In this document: piece by piece, positions 40,093 to 49,720 of the stretch
How the letters are laid out: every line of letters starts with the position of its first letter
Numbering within the stretch: position 1 is the stretch's first letter
Assembly: GCA_026390775.1 (NCBI GenBank)
Contig: JAPLFF010000007.1
Span: forward strand, 930,001 to 994,000
Length of the DNA stretch: 64,000 nt
Direction of reading: 5' to 3'
From: Ignavibacteriales bacterium
GTDB lineage: Bacteria; Bacteroidota; Ignavibacteria; Ignavibacteriales; Melioribacteraceae
Translations under genes and position numbers: made by a program
Notes under the pieces: model-generated
The model's input: only the letters and a program-made list of their open reading frames with translations
Databases searched by the model: none
Told to the model about the DNA's origin: nothing

Positions 40093-41514
40093 CTAAAACT
40101 TCCATCTCGAATCAAAAGCAAATGTAATTCTCTTTGCGGTATTCGGACTTACGACTGATTGAAAATCCGGTGTTCCTAAATTCATTTCAAGAAATCCAAA
40201 ATCAAAACCACAGCCCATTCCCCAATTAAATTTATCGAATCCGCCAAATGAAAATCCCGATCTCAATGCAAAAAATCCAAACTGCCAATCAGCACCTATA
40301 GAAAATCTTGGTTTGGTAGAATTACTTGGCTGATCATTAAATCCTTGATTGTAATCGAATGCCAACAACAATTTATTGTTAATGTTCATTGATGCACCGA
40401 GACGAAGTGCGGTTGCAAGCTGTGTTGAAAATTCGCTGATATATTTTCCGCCGTCTTTTCCGGTAAGAGCTTTAACTAAAGAATCGCGTTGGCTCTGGTT
40501 TGTAAGATCATCAAGATAGATCGGCTTGTTAGAAGAATACTCCGCAACATTTTTATTCCAGGTAATGCTTCCAATATCAGTAATTGCAAACCCGAAAGAC
40601 CAAACATCATTTAATTTTGCGTTCACTCCAAAATCAAAACCGAAACCACTTCCCGCGGGAGTTGGAAATGGAGAAAACTTAAAATCTTTTTTTACTGTTG
40701 TGCTTTTATCGAAATCGTACTTAACATTAAAATCCGGCGAGAAGGCGGCGTGCGCAAGAAAATCTCCTTTGCCGGTTATAATATTTCCATCACCTGTAGT
40801 TAATTGTGTGCCAACGTGATCAAGTCCCGCGTAAGCAAATCCTTGAATTAAGTTGAACGAAACACCGATAGAAATTTGTTGAAATACCGGAAGGATATTC
40901 AAACTGCGCGCATATGAAAGAGAATATTTACGTAACCACCATGCTTTCAGTTTTGTATCATTAAAATTATAGACTTGGTTCAGCAAGTTCCCTTCCAAAC
41001 CAAGATCAACTATTCCTTTCGGAAAAGTTACATTAGAAGAAATAACATCGCCCATTGAAAACGCAAACGTTCCAAAATCATTATTTGGTTTAACGGAGAT
41101 TGCAAAAAATTGCACGTTTAAATTACCTGTTATAGCTCCGCCGTTGGCAAATAAATTTTTTAATCTGCTTTTATCGGAATCAGTTAGATATCGGCCGATT
41201 GTTTTTCCGTTTGCATCGGTTGTTTTATATCCGAAAAAATAATTGTATTCATCAACCGTCATAAAATTTGTCCCGATATTGCCGGATATACTTGGGAGCG
41301 GCAAAGGAACTATAAATTCTACATGTTTTAATGAGTCGTTAAATAAATTTGCCGGGTTGTTTCCAAGCGCACGAAGGCCTAATGATGATGTTACACTTGT
41401 CTTTCCCATTGCGGCAGAGCGCGCATCGCTCATTCCAATAGAACCGCCGGATTGTGAATAAGCATTTGCGGAGAAAATGAAAACTAAAACGATAAATAAT
41501 TTGTATGGTTTCAT
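40093..41514 (-). CDS. DUF5723/PorV-like outer-membrane barrel protein
   Basis: 473 residues from the ATG at 41514, chosen because AGGGGA precedes it by 6 bases and it follows the upstream stop after one base. The signal peptide ends near ANAYSQ. The mature protein starts GSIGMSDARSAAMGKTSVTSSLGLRALGNNPANL, the typical opening of FadL/PorV-like barrels of the FCB group. Alternating aromatic strands follow, ending in ITFAFDSRWKF with a terminal Phe. The family includes the T9SS attachment component PorV, but this member is closer to DUF5723-type proteins, whose role is unknown. It is translationally coupled to a lipoprotein gene. Confidence 0.8.
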   Translation of the reverse strand: MKPYKLFIVLVFIFSANAYSQSGGSIGMSDARSAAMGKTSVTSSLGLRALGNNPANLFNDSLKHVEFIVPLPLPSISGNIGTNFMTVDEYNYFFGYKTTDANGKTIGRYLTDSDKSRLKNLFANGGAITGNLNVQFFAISVKPNNDFGTFAFSMGDVISSNVTFPKGIVDLGLEGNLLNQVYNFNDTKLKAWWLRKYSLSYARSLNILPVFQQISIGVSFNLIQGFAYAGLDHVGTQLTTGDGNIITGKGDFLAHAAFSPDFNVKYDFDKSTTVKKDFKFSPFPTPAGSGFGFDFGVNAKLNDVWSFGFAITDIGSITWNKNVAEYSSNKPIYLDDLTNQSQRDSLVKALTGKDGGKYISEFSTQLATALRLGASMNINNKLLLAFDYNQGFNDQPSNSTKPRFSIGADWQFGFFALRSGFSFGGFDKFNWGMGCGFDFGFLEMNLGTPDFQSVVSPNTAKRITFAFDSRWKF

Positions 41515-41515
41515 T

Positions 41516-43177
41516 TTAGTTCCCCTTCGGATTAATGTGGTAATTAGTTGAACCCGAGGCAAGGAACTTGATCATGTTATCTGTCTTAAACTTTACTGCC
41601 TGGTTTCCAGATCCCGACGTACTAAATCTAATTCGAACACGCATGAATGATGCTTTTGAAATTTTATCAACTTCACTTTTTAAGGTCTTCACTGTTACGT
41701 TTTGAATTGTGTTTGATATAACATTTCCGTTTGCATCAACCACAGCTCCGTCTACACTAACAATCGTATCTTGATCTGAATACTTAGGCGGGAAATACAT
41801 CAAAAAGTTTTTGCTCTGATCGTAAAGCTTAGCCGTAAAACTAAATGATGCCGGAATACCATTTGTAATTTTTAATGCCGCACCGAGAGAATTAACATCT
41901 TTTATCTGATTGCGGTCATCATTTGATAGATCAACTTTAACTGAATCACTAAACTCGCCGCCGCTCAAACCAAACTCAAATGGAAATTCCATTTTACTGC
42001 TTATTGTTACTTGATCATTCTTGTTCAGACTTATTGTTTTATGATTTGGATTAACTGTTCCCCCGGTGAAAACTACTATTGAATCCGGGAATTGTGAAAA
42101 TTTATTGAAAAAATTACTTACGCTGTCGGCATTGAATGTTATTATTGAATCAGTTTGCGAGATAAGAGTTGTATTCAAAGTTCGCGAACTAAGAGACATT
42201 ACGCTTCGTTGTCCGATTGCATTCCGCGCTTCAATACTTCCATCAATACTAAATTCCACATTTGCAGTTGATCTAAACCGGAGTTCAATTTTAGGATTCT
42301 TCAAATTGATCTGCTGAAACTGCAATTTTTTTTGTATGTCTTTCACATCAAGAGAAACTGCGCTTCTGGTTTTTTCCAACACGGTTGGTTTTAATTGCCC
42401 CGTATATTCAGAGACCATGAGCCTACGGTATCTTGTTTTTATTCTTAATGATTTGTCAGGTAAAGTAATTTGCTGTCCGCTGCTTCCTGTTGAAGAAATT
42501 TTAGATTCTAGACTCAACTGATTTTTTACCTTTACTCCAGGTGAAATTGGAATTGAATTTACTTTAGCTGTTTGCAATGGCAGAACTTCAATCGGCGTTG
42601 ATATCTGTGCGATGATTTCCCCAGATCCCGCATTTTTCAAAACTATGTTTCTAAGAGTTATGCTAACCGGTGAAGGAAAATAATTTGTAATTTCAAGATC
42701 AATAAGACCGGATTCAATTTTTATGGTTTCGAATTGATCGGCTAAACTAAAATTTCCTGTTACATTTGTTTCCGGAATGGGCGGAAGAACAACCTGCATA
42801 CCGGGACTAACAGGCGGACTTATCCATGAAAAATCAATATCGGAAGTAACTGAATCGGAATTGATGCTAATCGCTCCATTAACTCCGGGTAAATCTGATT
42901 GCAGTTTATTGCCCAATACGATCTTATCCATTTGCTGAATTTTTGAATAATAGAGCAAATTTCCATTTGTAACATCTGAGTAATGTTGGATTGTTGATGA
43001 TTTGCTTTCAAGAATATCAAACATCGTATAGCTCTTGTTGGCGATTGGAACATTCAGAGAAACATCCCAATTCGGTGCTGTTGGATTTGTATTAATATTG
43101 CAAGATTGAATCAGCGCGGTGAGGAACATAAAAACGAGTGCACAGAAAATTTTCGAATGCTTTTGAAATAAATTCAT
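41516..43177 (-). CDS. Large lipoprotein coupled to the barrel gene
   Basis: 553 residues with a lipoprotein signal (MFLTALIQSC) and AAAAGGA before the ATG. The mature part is beta-rich. It begins with WDVSLNVPIANKSYTMFDIL, then several Ser/Thr-rich sandwich-like segments (IKIESGLIDLEITNYFPSPVSITLRNI; VEFSIDGSIEARNAIG; FSFTAKLYDQSKNFLMYFPP). No catalytic motif is visible and I do not recognise the family. One base separates its stop from the start of the DUF5723 barrel gene, so the two probably form an outer-membrane complex. Confidence 0.7.
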   Translation of the reverse strand: MNLFQKHSKIFCALVFMFLTALIQSCNINTNPTAPNWDVSLNVPIANKSYTMFDILESKSSTIQHYSDVTNGNLLYYSKIQQMDKIVLGNKLQSDLPGVNGAISINSDSVTSDIDFSWISPPVSPGMQVVLPPIPETNVTGNFSLADQFETIKIESGLIDLEITNYFPSPVSITLRNIVLKNAGSGEIIAQISTPIEVLPLQTAKVNSIPISPGVKVKNQLSLESKISSTGSSGQQITLPDKSLRIKTRYRRLMVSEYTGQLKPTVLEKTRSAVSLDVKDIQKKLQFQQINLKNPKIELRFRSTANVEFSIDGSIEARNAIGQRSVMSLSSRTLNTTLISQTDSIITFNADSVSNFFNKFSQFPDSIVVFTGGTVNPNHKTISLNKNDQVTISSKMEFPFEFGLSGGEFSDSVKVDLSNDDRNQIKDVNSLGAALKITNGIPASFSFTAKLYDQSKNFLMYFPPKYSDQDTIVSVDGAVVDANGNVISNTIQNVTVKTLKSEVDKISKASFMRVRIRFSTSGSGNQAVKFKTDNMIKFLASGSTNYHINPKGN

Positions 43178-43351
43178 TTTTAATCCTTTTTGATTTATAC
43201 AACTTAACTACCTGAGAAAAGTTAGAGATTAATTTTTGTTTGAGCAAGGAGGTAGAACACAATTCAACGCAGCTTGTGATGAATTGTTAAAAGAGATTGA
43301 CGCAAAGAAATAATTTAGTTTGTTGTGGTCGCAAAATTTGTGATCATTACT

Positions 43352-44269
43352 TTATAAATTTTCATTTAAAAATATTTCTTGAGTCTGCATTGGTTGTGTT
43401 CTTGCTATATAGTATTCATTATAAAAATTGAATTGACTTCCAAACAACCATACTTTTATAAACATCCGCGCCCAAATTAAAAACTGCTGGATTATCATCA
43501 TCACTAATACGGCTATCATACTATTCATCCCAATCGCAGAATCCAGCCAGAGGTATAATATTGTGAGTATTATCAAAAGAATAATTATTAACAGATAAAG
43601 AGAATAAACTAAATGTATTCTTCTAATTATAAACTTGAATGAACTACGTAGCGCCTGCCATACCTTTTTAGAATCCTCTTTTACTAGAATTATCTTAGCA
43701 TAATCAGAGACTATAGTAATGAAAATGAAAAATATTATATGAAGAATCATCCATACCAAATAAGTGTAGAAGATAGTCGGTTCAGTAGAGGTCTCCGTCA
43801 TATTCATAGTCGCAACAGAAAATATTATTGCTATAACACCGAATACTATCAACTGGATCAAAAGTGTGTATAAACCGAGCCGGAGAAATCTTAAAAAGTA
43901 TTGTGCGCAACCAACAAAGAAATTTTTTCCGTTTACTTTATCAAGTTTTTGATTCATTAACCTGAAAACGCCTCCGGCAAAAAATACAGTAAATAAAAAG
44001 TAAAACATCGACAACCACCCCATTCCAGTAATGAAAGCTTTTACTAAGTCGCCGTAGTTATTCATGAAATCCGAGTAAATTGTAGAATCAAAATCATTAA
44101 GAAGTTTGTAAAGATTGGATCTTCCTTCAAGGGCAGTTACCATAACAGATTTAAATGTTGCAGCCCAAACTGCACTGAGAAGTAACGTGATGATAAATAG
44201 AAGTGTTACAATTTTCTTTTGACGCAATGCTTCTTTAAGTCCTGCTATGTATGAACCAATTATTTTCAT
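43352..44269 (-). CDS. Six-helix inner-membrane protein downstream of an M1 peptidase
   Basis: 305 residues with about six hydrophobic segments: IVTLLFIITLLLSAVWAATF, MGWLSMFYFLFTVFFAGGVF, LGLYTLLIQLIVFGVIAIIF, FYTYLVWMILHIIFFIFITIV, YSLYLLIIILLIILTILYLW and MIAVLVMMIIQQFLIWARM. The loops carry conserved-looking SDYAKIILVKEDSKKVWQALRSSFKFI. No transporter family was recognised. AGAGGTGAG lies just before the ATG. It is 14 bases downstream of the metallopeptidase gene, so likely co-transcribed. Confidence 0.7.
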   Translation of the reverse strand: MKIIGSYIAGLKEALRQKKIVTLLFIITLLLSAVWAATFKSVMVTALEGRSNLYKLLNDFDSTIYSDFMNNYGDLVKAFITGMGWLSMFYFLFTVFFAGGVFRLMNQKLDKVNGKNFFVGCAQYFLRFLRLGLYTLLIQLIVFGVIAIIFSVATMNMTETSTEPTIFYTYLVWMILHIIFFIFITIVSDYAKIILVKEDSKKVWQALRSSFKFIIRRIHLVYSLYLLIIILLIILTILYLWLDSAIGMNSMIAVLVMMIIQQFLIWARMFIKVWLFGSQFNFYNEYYIARTQPMQTQEIFLNENL

Positions 44270-44283
44270 TTCTCACCTCTCTC

Positions 44284-46296
44284 TTAGAACAACATTGAAG
44301 CTGTTAGCAATACATTTTCGAACCAGAACAAAAGTTTAGCGGTGTATTTTTCAAACACTCCGGATTCCGGTTCCGTAGTTAAACTGTTATTGACAACATT
44401 CACATCGAGCGGAATTTTGTAAAAAGGATCCAACTGTGCTGAGACAATTTTACTTTTACCTTTATACTCAAACTCGTATGTACGGGCTTGTCCATTCCAG
44501 TTCTCTACAATTTTTTTCCCATCATTGAATGTAATTAAAACCTCAACAGGCAGCTTTACCTCACCGGAGCGGTAAACAACAACAGAAGATTTGTACATAT
44601 TTTCTTCTGTTTGTCCTTTCACAAATTTTTTCTTTCCATTCTCGTCGAATATTCCATTTGGCTTTTCAATTTGCTGGTTGGAAATTGAACCCACTTTGTA
44701 ATCACAAATATCGCTTCCATAAAGCACCTGATCAAAATACCAGTTCATGTTATCTCCAAATTTTCTTCCATGTTTTTTTATTACGACTTCATTTGCAATA
44801 GCAATAAAATCTTTTACGCACGGATGTTTGAATTTCCACCGTTCATAATATGTTTTCATAATTTCATTCATTGTTTCAATACCAACTAATCCTTCAAGTG
44901 TTTTCAACATTACGGCAGTTTTGTTGTATGTTAAACTTCCATATCCGCCATTTTTATATTCCCACGATTTACGATATATCTCTGCTATCTTCGGATTTTT
45001 CATCCCAACGTAACCCTGCCGAGTAAATTCAAAATCTCCCATCTTAAAACCAAAAAGATTTATTGCTGAAGTTTTTTCACCGTAAGCAAAATTCATTATT
45101 CGCGTTTCAAAATATTGGTTGAAACCCTCATCAAGAAACGCCTCTTCAAATTCATTCGAGGCAAGCAGTCCCATAAAATAATTATGTCCAAACTCATGAA
45201 TAGTTACAATTTCCGGCAGTTTTATTCCTTCTGGTAATCCCCAAAGAGTTCCCGCAGTAATAAATGTCGGGTATTCCATTCCGCCAGAACCAAATCCGTT
45301 AAGCGGCGGATCAACAACAGTAATTGTTGTGTAAGGATACTTTCCCAAGTATTTATCAAAGTAATCGAGTGCGTATTTTACTGCTTTGACGTGGCGATCT
45401 GCTTGTGCGAAATGTTCCGGCTGAAGCATCACTTTTATTTTTACATTCTGCCATTGATCATTTACAATTTTAAATTTTGGCGAAGCTGTCCATGCAAAAT
45501 CCACAACGTCTTCTGCTCTATAGTGATGAGTTGCGGTTCCATAGCCATTATTTATTTTCGATTGAAGTACTCCAACAGCGCCTACAATGAATGATGATGG
45601 GACAGTAATGTTTACATCGAACACAGCGAAGTCCGCATAAAACTCGGAGTTAGCATGAAACTGATGACAGTTCCATCCTCCTTTTTCAGCATAACGAATT
45701 CCGGGATATTCATACACACCAATCTTTGGAAACCATTGACCGATTAAAAAATAATTATCGGCATACCCTGTACGTGCAAATATTTTAGGAAGTTTCGCGT
45801 TGAAATTTATTTCAAGTTGAATCTCTTCATTTGGTTTCAGCGGTTTATCAAGCGCAACAGAAATAACTGTTTGATCATCTTTGTTGTTGTCATCTGTCTG
45901 AATGAATTTGATATTTTTTGTCAGATCGTTTCCATCTTTTCTTTTCATCGAAAGAATATCGATCCAACCCCAAGATTTTTCATCATACTTATCAATACCT
46001 ATTCCACGTAGTTGTCCGCCGGATTCTTTCATAAACGTTGAGTTGGTATTTTTGAATGCATTAAGATAAAGATGAAGCTGAAGTTCACTTATTATACCCG
46101 GGGAAGTATTTTTCCAGCGCAAAATTTCCTTTCCGTTAAGCATTTTTTTATCCGCATCTAGCTTGACCGTAATTTCATAATTTGCTATTCGAGGACTCAA
46201 CGGTTGAGAAAAAATTATTTGTGAACGAATTCCTCCAAATGCAATGAGGAAGAGAAATAAAAACGAAGAAAAAATAAAATTGAGAGGTGTTTTCAT
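44284..46296 (-). CDS. Secreted M1-family metallopeptidase
   Basis: 670 residues with an N-terminal signal peptide (FIFSSFLFLFLIAFGG). The M1 (aminopeptidase N-like) catalytic domain is evident from the GGMEYP exopeptidase-type motif (FGSGGMEYPTFITAG) and the zinc site VTIHEFGHNYFMG with the third ligand Glu 19 residues after the second His (LDEGFNQYFETR). The N-terminal half is the usual beta-saddle (NYEITVKLDADKKMLNGKEILRWKN). It probably trims peptides in the periplasm or at the surface. The C-terminus ends in a hydrophobic stretch (LLFWFENVLLTASMLF). A six-helix membrane protein follows in the same operon. The YP in place of the usual EN in GGMEN is typical of some divergent bacterial groups. 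Confidence 0.9.
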   Translation of the reverse strand: MKTPLNFIFSSFLFLFLIAFGGIRSQIIFSQPLSPRIANYEITVKLDADKKMLNGKEILRWKNTSPGIISELQLHLYLNAFKNTNSTFMKESGGQLRGIGIDKYDEKSWGWIDILSMKRKDGNDLTKNIKFIQTDDNNKDDQTVISVALDKPLKPNEEIQLEINFNAKLPKIFARTGYADNYFLIGQWFPKIGVYEYPGIRYAEKGGWNCHQFHANSEFYADFAVFDVNITVPSSFIVGAVGVLQSKINNGYGTATHHYRAEDVVDFAWTASPKFKIVNDQWQNVKIKVMLQPEHFAQADRHVKAVKYALDYFDKYLGKYPYTTITVVDPPLNGFGSGGMEYPTFITAGTLWGLPEGIKLPEIVTIHEFGHNYFMGLLASNEFEEAFLDEGFNQYFETRIMNFAYGEKTSAINLFGFKMGDFEFTRQGYVGMKNPKIAEIYRKSWEYKNGGYGSLTYNKTAVMLKTLEGLVGIETMNEIMKTYYERWKFKHPCVKDFIAIANEVVIKKHGRKFGDNMNWYFDQVLYGSDICDYKVGSISNQQIEKPNGIFDENGKKKFVKGQTEENMYKSSVVVYRSGEVKLPVEVLITFNDGKKIVENWNGQARTYEFEYKGKSKIVSAQLDPFYKIPLDVNVVNNSLTTEPESGVFEKYTAKLLFWFENVLLTASMLF

Positions 46297-46541
46297 ATAA
46301 ATTCCGTTTTTAATCTATTTGACTTATAAAATCCTTTAACATCATATAAAAGTCAATTGTTAATTGTAACAATCCCTCCCTTCACATCTAAATAGTTTGC
46401 ACTAACAATTCATCGTCTTTAATCGGATACTGAGTCCATATCATAATGTTTTTCTAATTCTTTTAATTCAGATTAAAAAGAATTGATTATTTTTGAAAGC
46501 ATTATTCAAAAAAAATATTTTTTTATCCGGAGGAAATACTC

Positions 46542-46841
46542 ATGGCAATTATGATTACTGAGGAATGCATTTCTTGTAACGCTTGCGAAGTCGAATGCCC
46601 GAATACCGCTATTTACTCACCTGGATTAGCTTACAACGTAGGGGGACAAGAATATGCAGCTTTATCGGAAGAACTCACATACATCGTTCCAGAAAAATGT
46701 ACCGAGTGTGTTGGTTTTTATGATGAACCGCAATGCATTCCAGCTTGCCCAACAGAAGCAATCGCCCCAGATCCAAATCATGTAGAAACGAAAGAACAAT
46801 TGGCTGCAAAGAAAGAACATTTGGATAAAGTTGGAAGATAA
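46542..46841 (+). CDS. 2x[4Fe-4S] ferredoxin (YfhL type)
   Basis: 99 residues. Two cluster motifs are present: CISCNACEVECP, and CTECVGFYDEPQCIPACP, the second with the longer CxxC-x8-C-x3-CP spacing of the Allochromatium/YfhL-type ferredoxins. The C-terminal helical tail (ETKEQLAAKKEHLDKVG) also fits that group. It is a low-potential electron carrier in the cytoplasm. GGAGG lies 8 bases before the ATG and a strong terminator follows, so it is a single-gene unit, likely well expressed. The redox partner is not in the window. Confidence 0.95.
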   Translation: MAIMITEECISCNACEVECPNTAIYSPGLAYNVGGQEYAALSEELTYIVPEKCTECVGFYDEPQCIPACPTEAIAPDPNHVETKEQLAAKKEHLDKVGR

Positions 46842-46860
46842 CTTTTCTGTTTCTTATTCA

Positions 46861-46885
46861 AACCCCGACCAAGTCGGGGTTTTTT
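46861..46885 (+). terminator. Rho-independent terminator after ferredoxin
   Basis: AACCCCGAC (46861-46869) pairs perfectly with GTCGGGGTT (46873-46881) around CAA, followed by a T-run. Confidence 0.95.
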
Positions 46886-46945
46886 ATTTTAAACGGAACT
46901 TAGCTTACGACTTTCCTTTATAAGAATCAGCATATTTGGCATACA

Positions 46946-47389
46946 ATGAAATTCATAATAATTGGCTCATTGCTGGTTCTTTCTCCAATTATCTTAATGG
47001 CTCAGGAAGATTCAACCTTTTTTAAAAGAAATGAAAAAAATAAATTGGTGATTAAAGATAGTCTGAATAATAAATTATTTGTTGTACCGCAACTTCCGCC
47101 AAGAACTCTAATCATTAAAATGAAAGATCTTCAAGAGATTAAAAACCTAAAAGGAAATCCTTTTATTGTAATAGACGACACTTCAAGTTTTTCAGCAGAT
47201 GAATTAGCAAGCGGCCTATCGGAAGAGGAATTGGCTCGCTATAAAAAAAACAAAGAGGCTGTGAAAAGTTTGATAAAACTACCGCCTTCCGAAGAGGAGA
47301 CTTATCCTACAATTGCTAAAATTAGAAAGATATTAGGTGCGGCGAAAACAATTGGAGTAATAATCATCTTATTGTTGAGCATTTTATGA
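46946..47389 (+). CDS. Short secreted protein with C-terminal hydrophobic anchor, member 1 of a pair
   Basis: 147 residues with an N-terminal signal peptide (cleavage near LMAQ) and a C-terminal hydrophobic segment (TIGVIIILLLSIL). The middle contains SSFSADELASGLSEEELARYKKNKEAVKSLIKLPP. The next gene's product has a matching SGLSNDELMIFEQNKSLTRRML at the same relative position and also ends hydrophobic, so the two look like diverged duplicates. No family was recognised. The genes overlap by 4 bases (ATGA). They may form a hetero-oligomer in the periplasm or envelope (inference). Confidence 0.6.
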   Translation: MKFIIIGSLLVLSPIILMAQEDSTFFKRNEKNKLVIKDSLNNKLFVVPQLPPRTLIIKMKDLQEIKNLKGNPFIVIDDTSSFSADELASGLSEEELARYKKNKEAVKSLIKLPPSEEETYPTIAKIRKILGAAKTIGVIIILLLSIL

Positions 47390-47859
47390 AGCTTTTCCTT
47401 AAGACATTATTTCTCTTAATAATAATTACCGCTCAATTGTTTTCTCAAACAGAACATGACACCAGCAAAACTTTAAGTAATAAAAAGATTACTCCGAGCG
47501 ATAAGAAGCAATTAAGTACTAAATCTAATAGTTTAGATACGGAAAGACTCAATCGTCTCGAAATTCTGCAAGATAATTTTAAAGTTCCTTTAAATCTGAA
47601 AATTTATCAGAAAATATTTGCTGATGAAAAATTTGTGATCTACAGCTTTCCGCAGGAATATCTTAACAGCGGACTTAGCAACGACGAACTAATGATTTTC
47701 GAGCAGAACAAATCGCTAACCAGAAGAATGCTGTCGGATATTTATGGTGAAGATATAATTGATCTTAAAAAAATATTAGAGACACTGGGGATTACAAAAG
47801 ATCAGATAGTAATGGTTGCCGCTATTCTAAAATTCTTTTTATACAGCCCTATACTTTAA
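47386..47859 (+). CDS. Short secreted protein with C-terminal hydrophobic anchor, member 2 of a pair
   Basis: 157 residues with a signal peptide (LLIIITAQLFSQ), a Ser/Lys-rich region, the FVIYSFPQEYLNSGLSNDELMIFEQN segment shared in outline with the preceding gene's product, and a hydrophobic end (MVAAILKFFLYSPIL). Its ATG overlaps the upstream TGA (ATGA), so the two are co-translated. The function is unknown and I know of no homologous family. Confidence 0.6.
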   Translation: MKLFLKTLFLLIIITAQLFSQTEHDTSKTLSNKKITPSDKKQLSTKSNSLDTERLNRLEILQDNFKVPLNLKIYQKIFADEKFVIYSFPQEYLNSGLSNDELMIFEQNKSLTRRMLSDIYGEDIIDLKKILETLGITKDQIVMVAAILKFFLYSPIL

Positions 47860-48056
47860 GAAGAAATAATGTTTTGATGATATAAACAATACATTTATTA
47901 GACACAACTTTCCAGCCCAATTCTTTACTACTCTTTTTAAATTGGTCGGATCCACCAATTGAAAAATTTTAATAACCAATTGTGAAAATAGCTTTTTTAG
48001 TTATATTGCGATCAATTCTTTCCGTATGGATCTGTAAAACTATTAATAATTAAAAA

Positions 48057-48989
48057 ATGAAGCAGAAGCTTAGAGTTATCTTTATACTTTTTTTTATCAG
48101 TACGATTTATCTTGTTAAGTTATCCGCACAAGAAGATCCGAGTCTGTTTTTCTTTCAACTCGAAGATCATTCGTATACTATTCAGCAAGTATCTCCTATT
48201 ATAAAAACAGAAGACACAAATACATTTAATTGGCATGATCCTATTACAAAACTTCCTAGAGATTTTTATACTCTTGGTCAAAATGCTTTTAGTGCAAATA
48301 GTATTAGTACAATGGCAGAACTAACAATATTAACCGGGTTTCTCATTTCAATTGATCACAAAACCATTGAACCATTTAGGTCCAGCTATAGAACTTCCAC
48401 CACAATACATGAATGGAGTAAAAATATTTCTTGGTTAGGCGGTGGTGAATTTCATTTAATCATGGCCTCGGCTTTTGGCGGAGTCGGTCTTGCGTTAAAT
48501 GATAATAGAGCATTAAGAACAGCTCTTCAAATTGTTGAAGCCGAGCTTGCTACAGGAATTACAGTTCAAATTCTAAAACATATTAGCGGCAGAGAAAGTC
48601 CCCAATCGGCATCACACATTCACGGATTGTTTAGACCATTTCCAAACATGCAAGATTATTCACGCAATGAAACTAAATACTATTCATTTCCTTCGGGGCA
48701 TGTTTCAACATCTGCTGCAGTGCTAACTGTAATTGCAGATAATTATTCAGAAGCCTCTTGGATTAAACCTGTTGGCTACTCGGCAATCGGTTTGATAGGA
48801 ATCGGTTTAGTTGCAAGAGGGTGGCATTGGTTCAGCGATTTTCCTTTAGCGGTAGCCATAGGATATATGTTTGGAAAGGTTATCTCGGGCAGAAATAATT
48901 TAATACAAAATGATGGTGATAATTCTTCGTGGTCAATTTATCCTGATTATAATAATGGTATGGGGTTTGGTCTCGCCTATCATTTTTGA
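48057..48989 (+). CDS. PAP2-superfamily phosphatase
   Basis: 310 residues with an N-terminal hydrophobic signal/anchor. The acid phosphatase motifs are all visible: KHISGRESP (motif 1, KxxxxxxRP-like with a shifted Pro), YYSFPSGHVSTSAA (motif 2, PSGH) and VARGWHWFSDFPLAVAIGY (motif 3, RxxxxxHxxxD-like). Several membrane helices flank these. Members remove phosphate from lipid phosphates such as undecaprenyl pyrophosphate or phosphatidic acid at the outer face of the inner membrane. The natural substrate is unknown. No ribosome binding site of note. The gene stands alone. Confidence 0.85.
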   Translation: MKQKLRVIFILFFISTIYLVKLSAQEDPSLFFFQLEDHSYTIQQVSPIIKTEDTNTFNWHDPITKLPRDFYTLGQNAFSANSISTMAELTILTGFLISIDHKTIEPFRSSYRTSTTIHEWSKNISWLGGGEFHLIMASAFGGVGLALNDNRALRTALQIVEAELATGITVQILKHISGRESPQSASHIHGLFRPFPNMQDYSRNETKYYSFPSGHVSTSAAVLTVIADNYSEASWIKPVGYSAIGLIGIGLVARGWHWFSDFPLAVAIGYMFGKVISGRNNLIQNDGDNSSWSIYPDYNNGMGFGLAYHF

Positions 48990-49225
48990 TTCGTTCAGTT
49001 TGCAAGAAACATTTTATAAAAAGCCACCGCAGTAACTGAGACAATACTCGCAAATTATAATTGAAAATTAAAGACAATAATTTTTGTATATAAAAATTCA
49101 GTACCTATTTTTTCACTATTTTAACTTTTTTATGATTTCATAAAATCATTTAAAATAATTTCCTACATAAAACATATAATCCTTATAATTGTACAAAACT
49201 TTTTCAATTATAATTGGAATTTGAA

Positions 49226-49720
49226 ATGCGGCTCATAGTTGTAATTCTAATGTTTCTTGTTCTGATCCCGGCTTGCACAAAAGATGTTCCGGAAACTGAA
49301 AAACAAATTATCAAAACAACTGACGAAAATAATGCGCGAAAAACTATTCAAAGTTTTGCTGATGCTTACAACAGCAATGATTTAGAAAAAGCACTCTCTT
49401 TTTTTGATTTAGATTACAAAGGTGTTGTCGCCGATTCCGACGATCTTGCCGGAGTTGATGCGCTTCGTAATGAAATAGTAAATTCCCAAAAGAAATTTCC
49501 AGAAGGAAAATGGGAAATAATAATTGATGAGGGAAATATTTCCGGAGAGTTTGCATATTTTATTTGCAGCGGTTCTTTTCTAATGCCGGATGTTATAGAA
49601 AAAAAATTGAATCCGATTTATTCAGAAAAAGGTATAAGAATCTTAAAAAAACAAAAAGACGGCTCTTGGAAGATTTATAGATATGTTTCCACCCCGATTT
49701 TTACTTACGATCAGAAATAG
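49226..49720 (+). CDS. Lipoprotein with a SnoaL/NTF2-like domain
   Basis: 164 residues from the ATG at 49226 (TTGGA lies 7 bases upstream). The start at 49214 is a TTG. A lipoprotein signal (MFLVLIPAC) is followed by a cystatin-like alpha-beta cone: ARKTIQSFADAYNSNDLEKALSFFDLDYKGVVADSDDLAGVDAL, KWEIIIDEGNISGEFAYFICSGSFL, and GIRILKKQKDGSWKIYRYVSTPIF. This is the layout of SnoaL-like/ketosteroid-isomerase-like proteins. Its last 20 bases overlap the 3' end of the convergent anti-sigma gene. The binding partner or ligand is unknown. Confidence 0.8.
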   Translation: MRLIVVILMFLVLIPACTKDVPETEKQIIKTTDENNARKTIQSFADAYNSNDLEKALSFFDLDYKGVVADSDDLAGVDALRNEIVNSQKKFPEGKWEIIIDEGNISGEFAYFICSGSFLMPDVIEKKLNPIYSEKGIRILKKQKDGSWKIYRYVSTPIFTYDQK

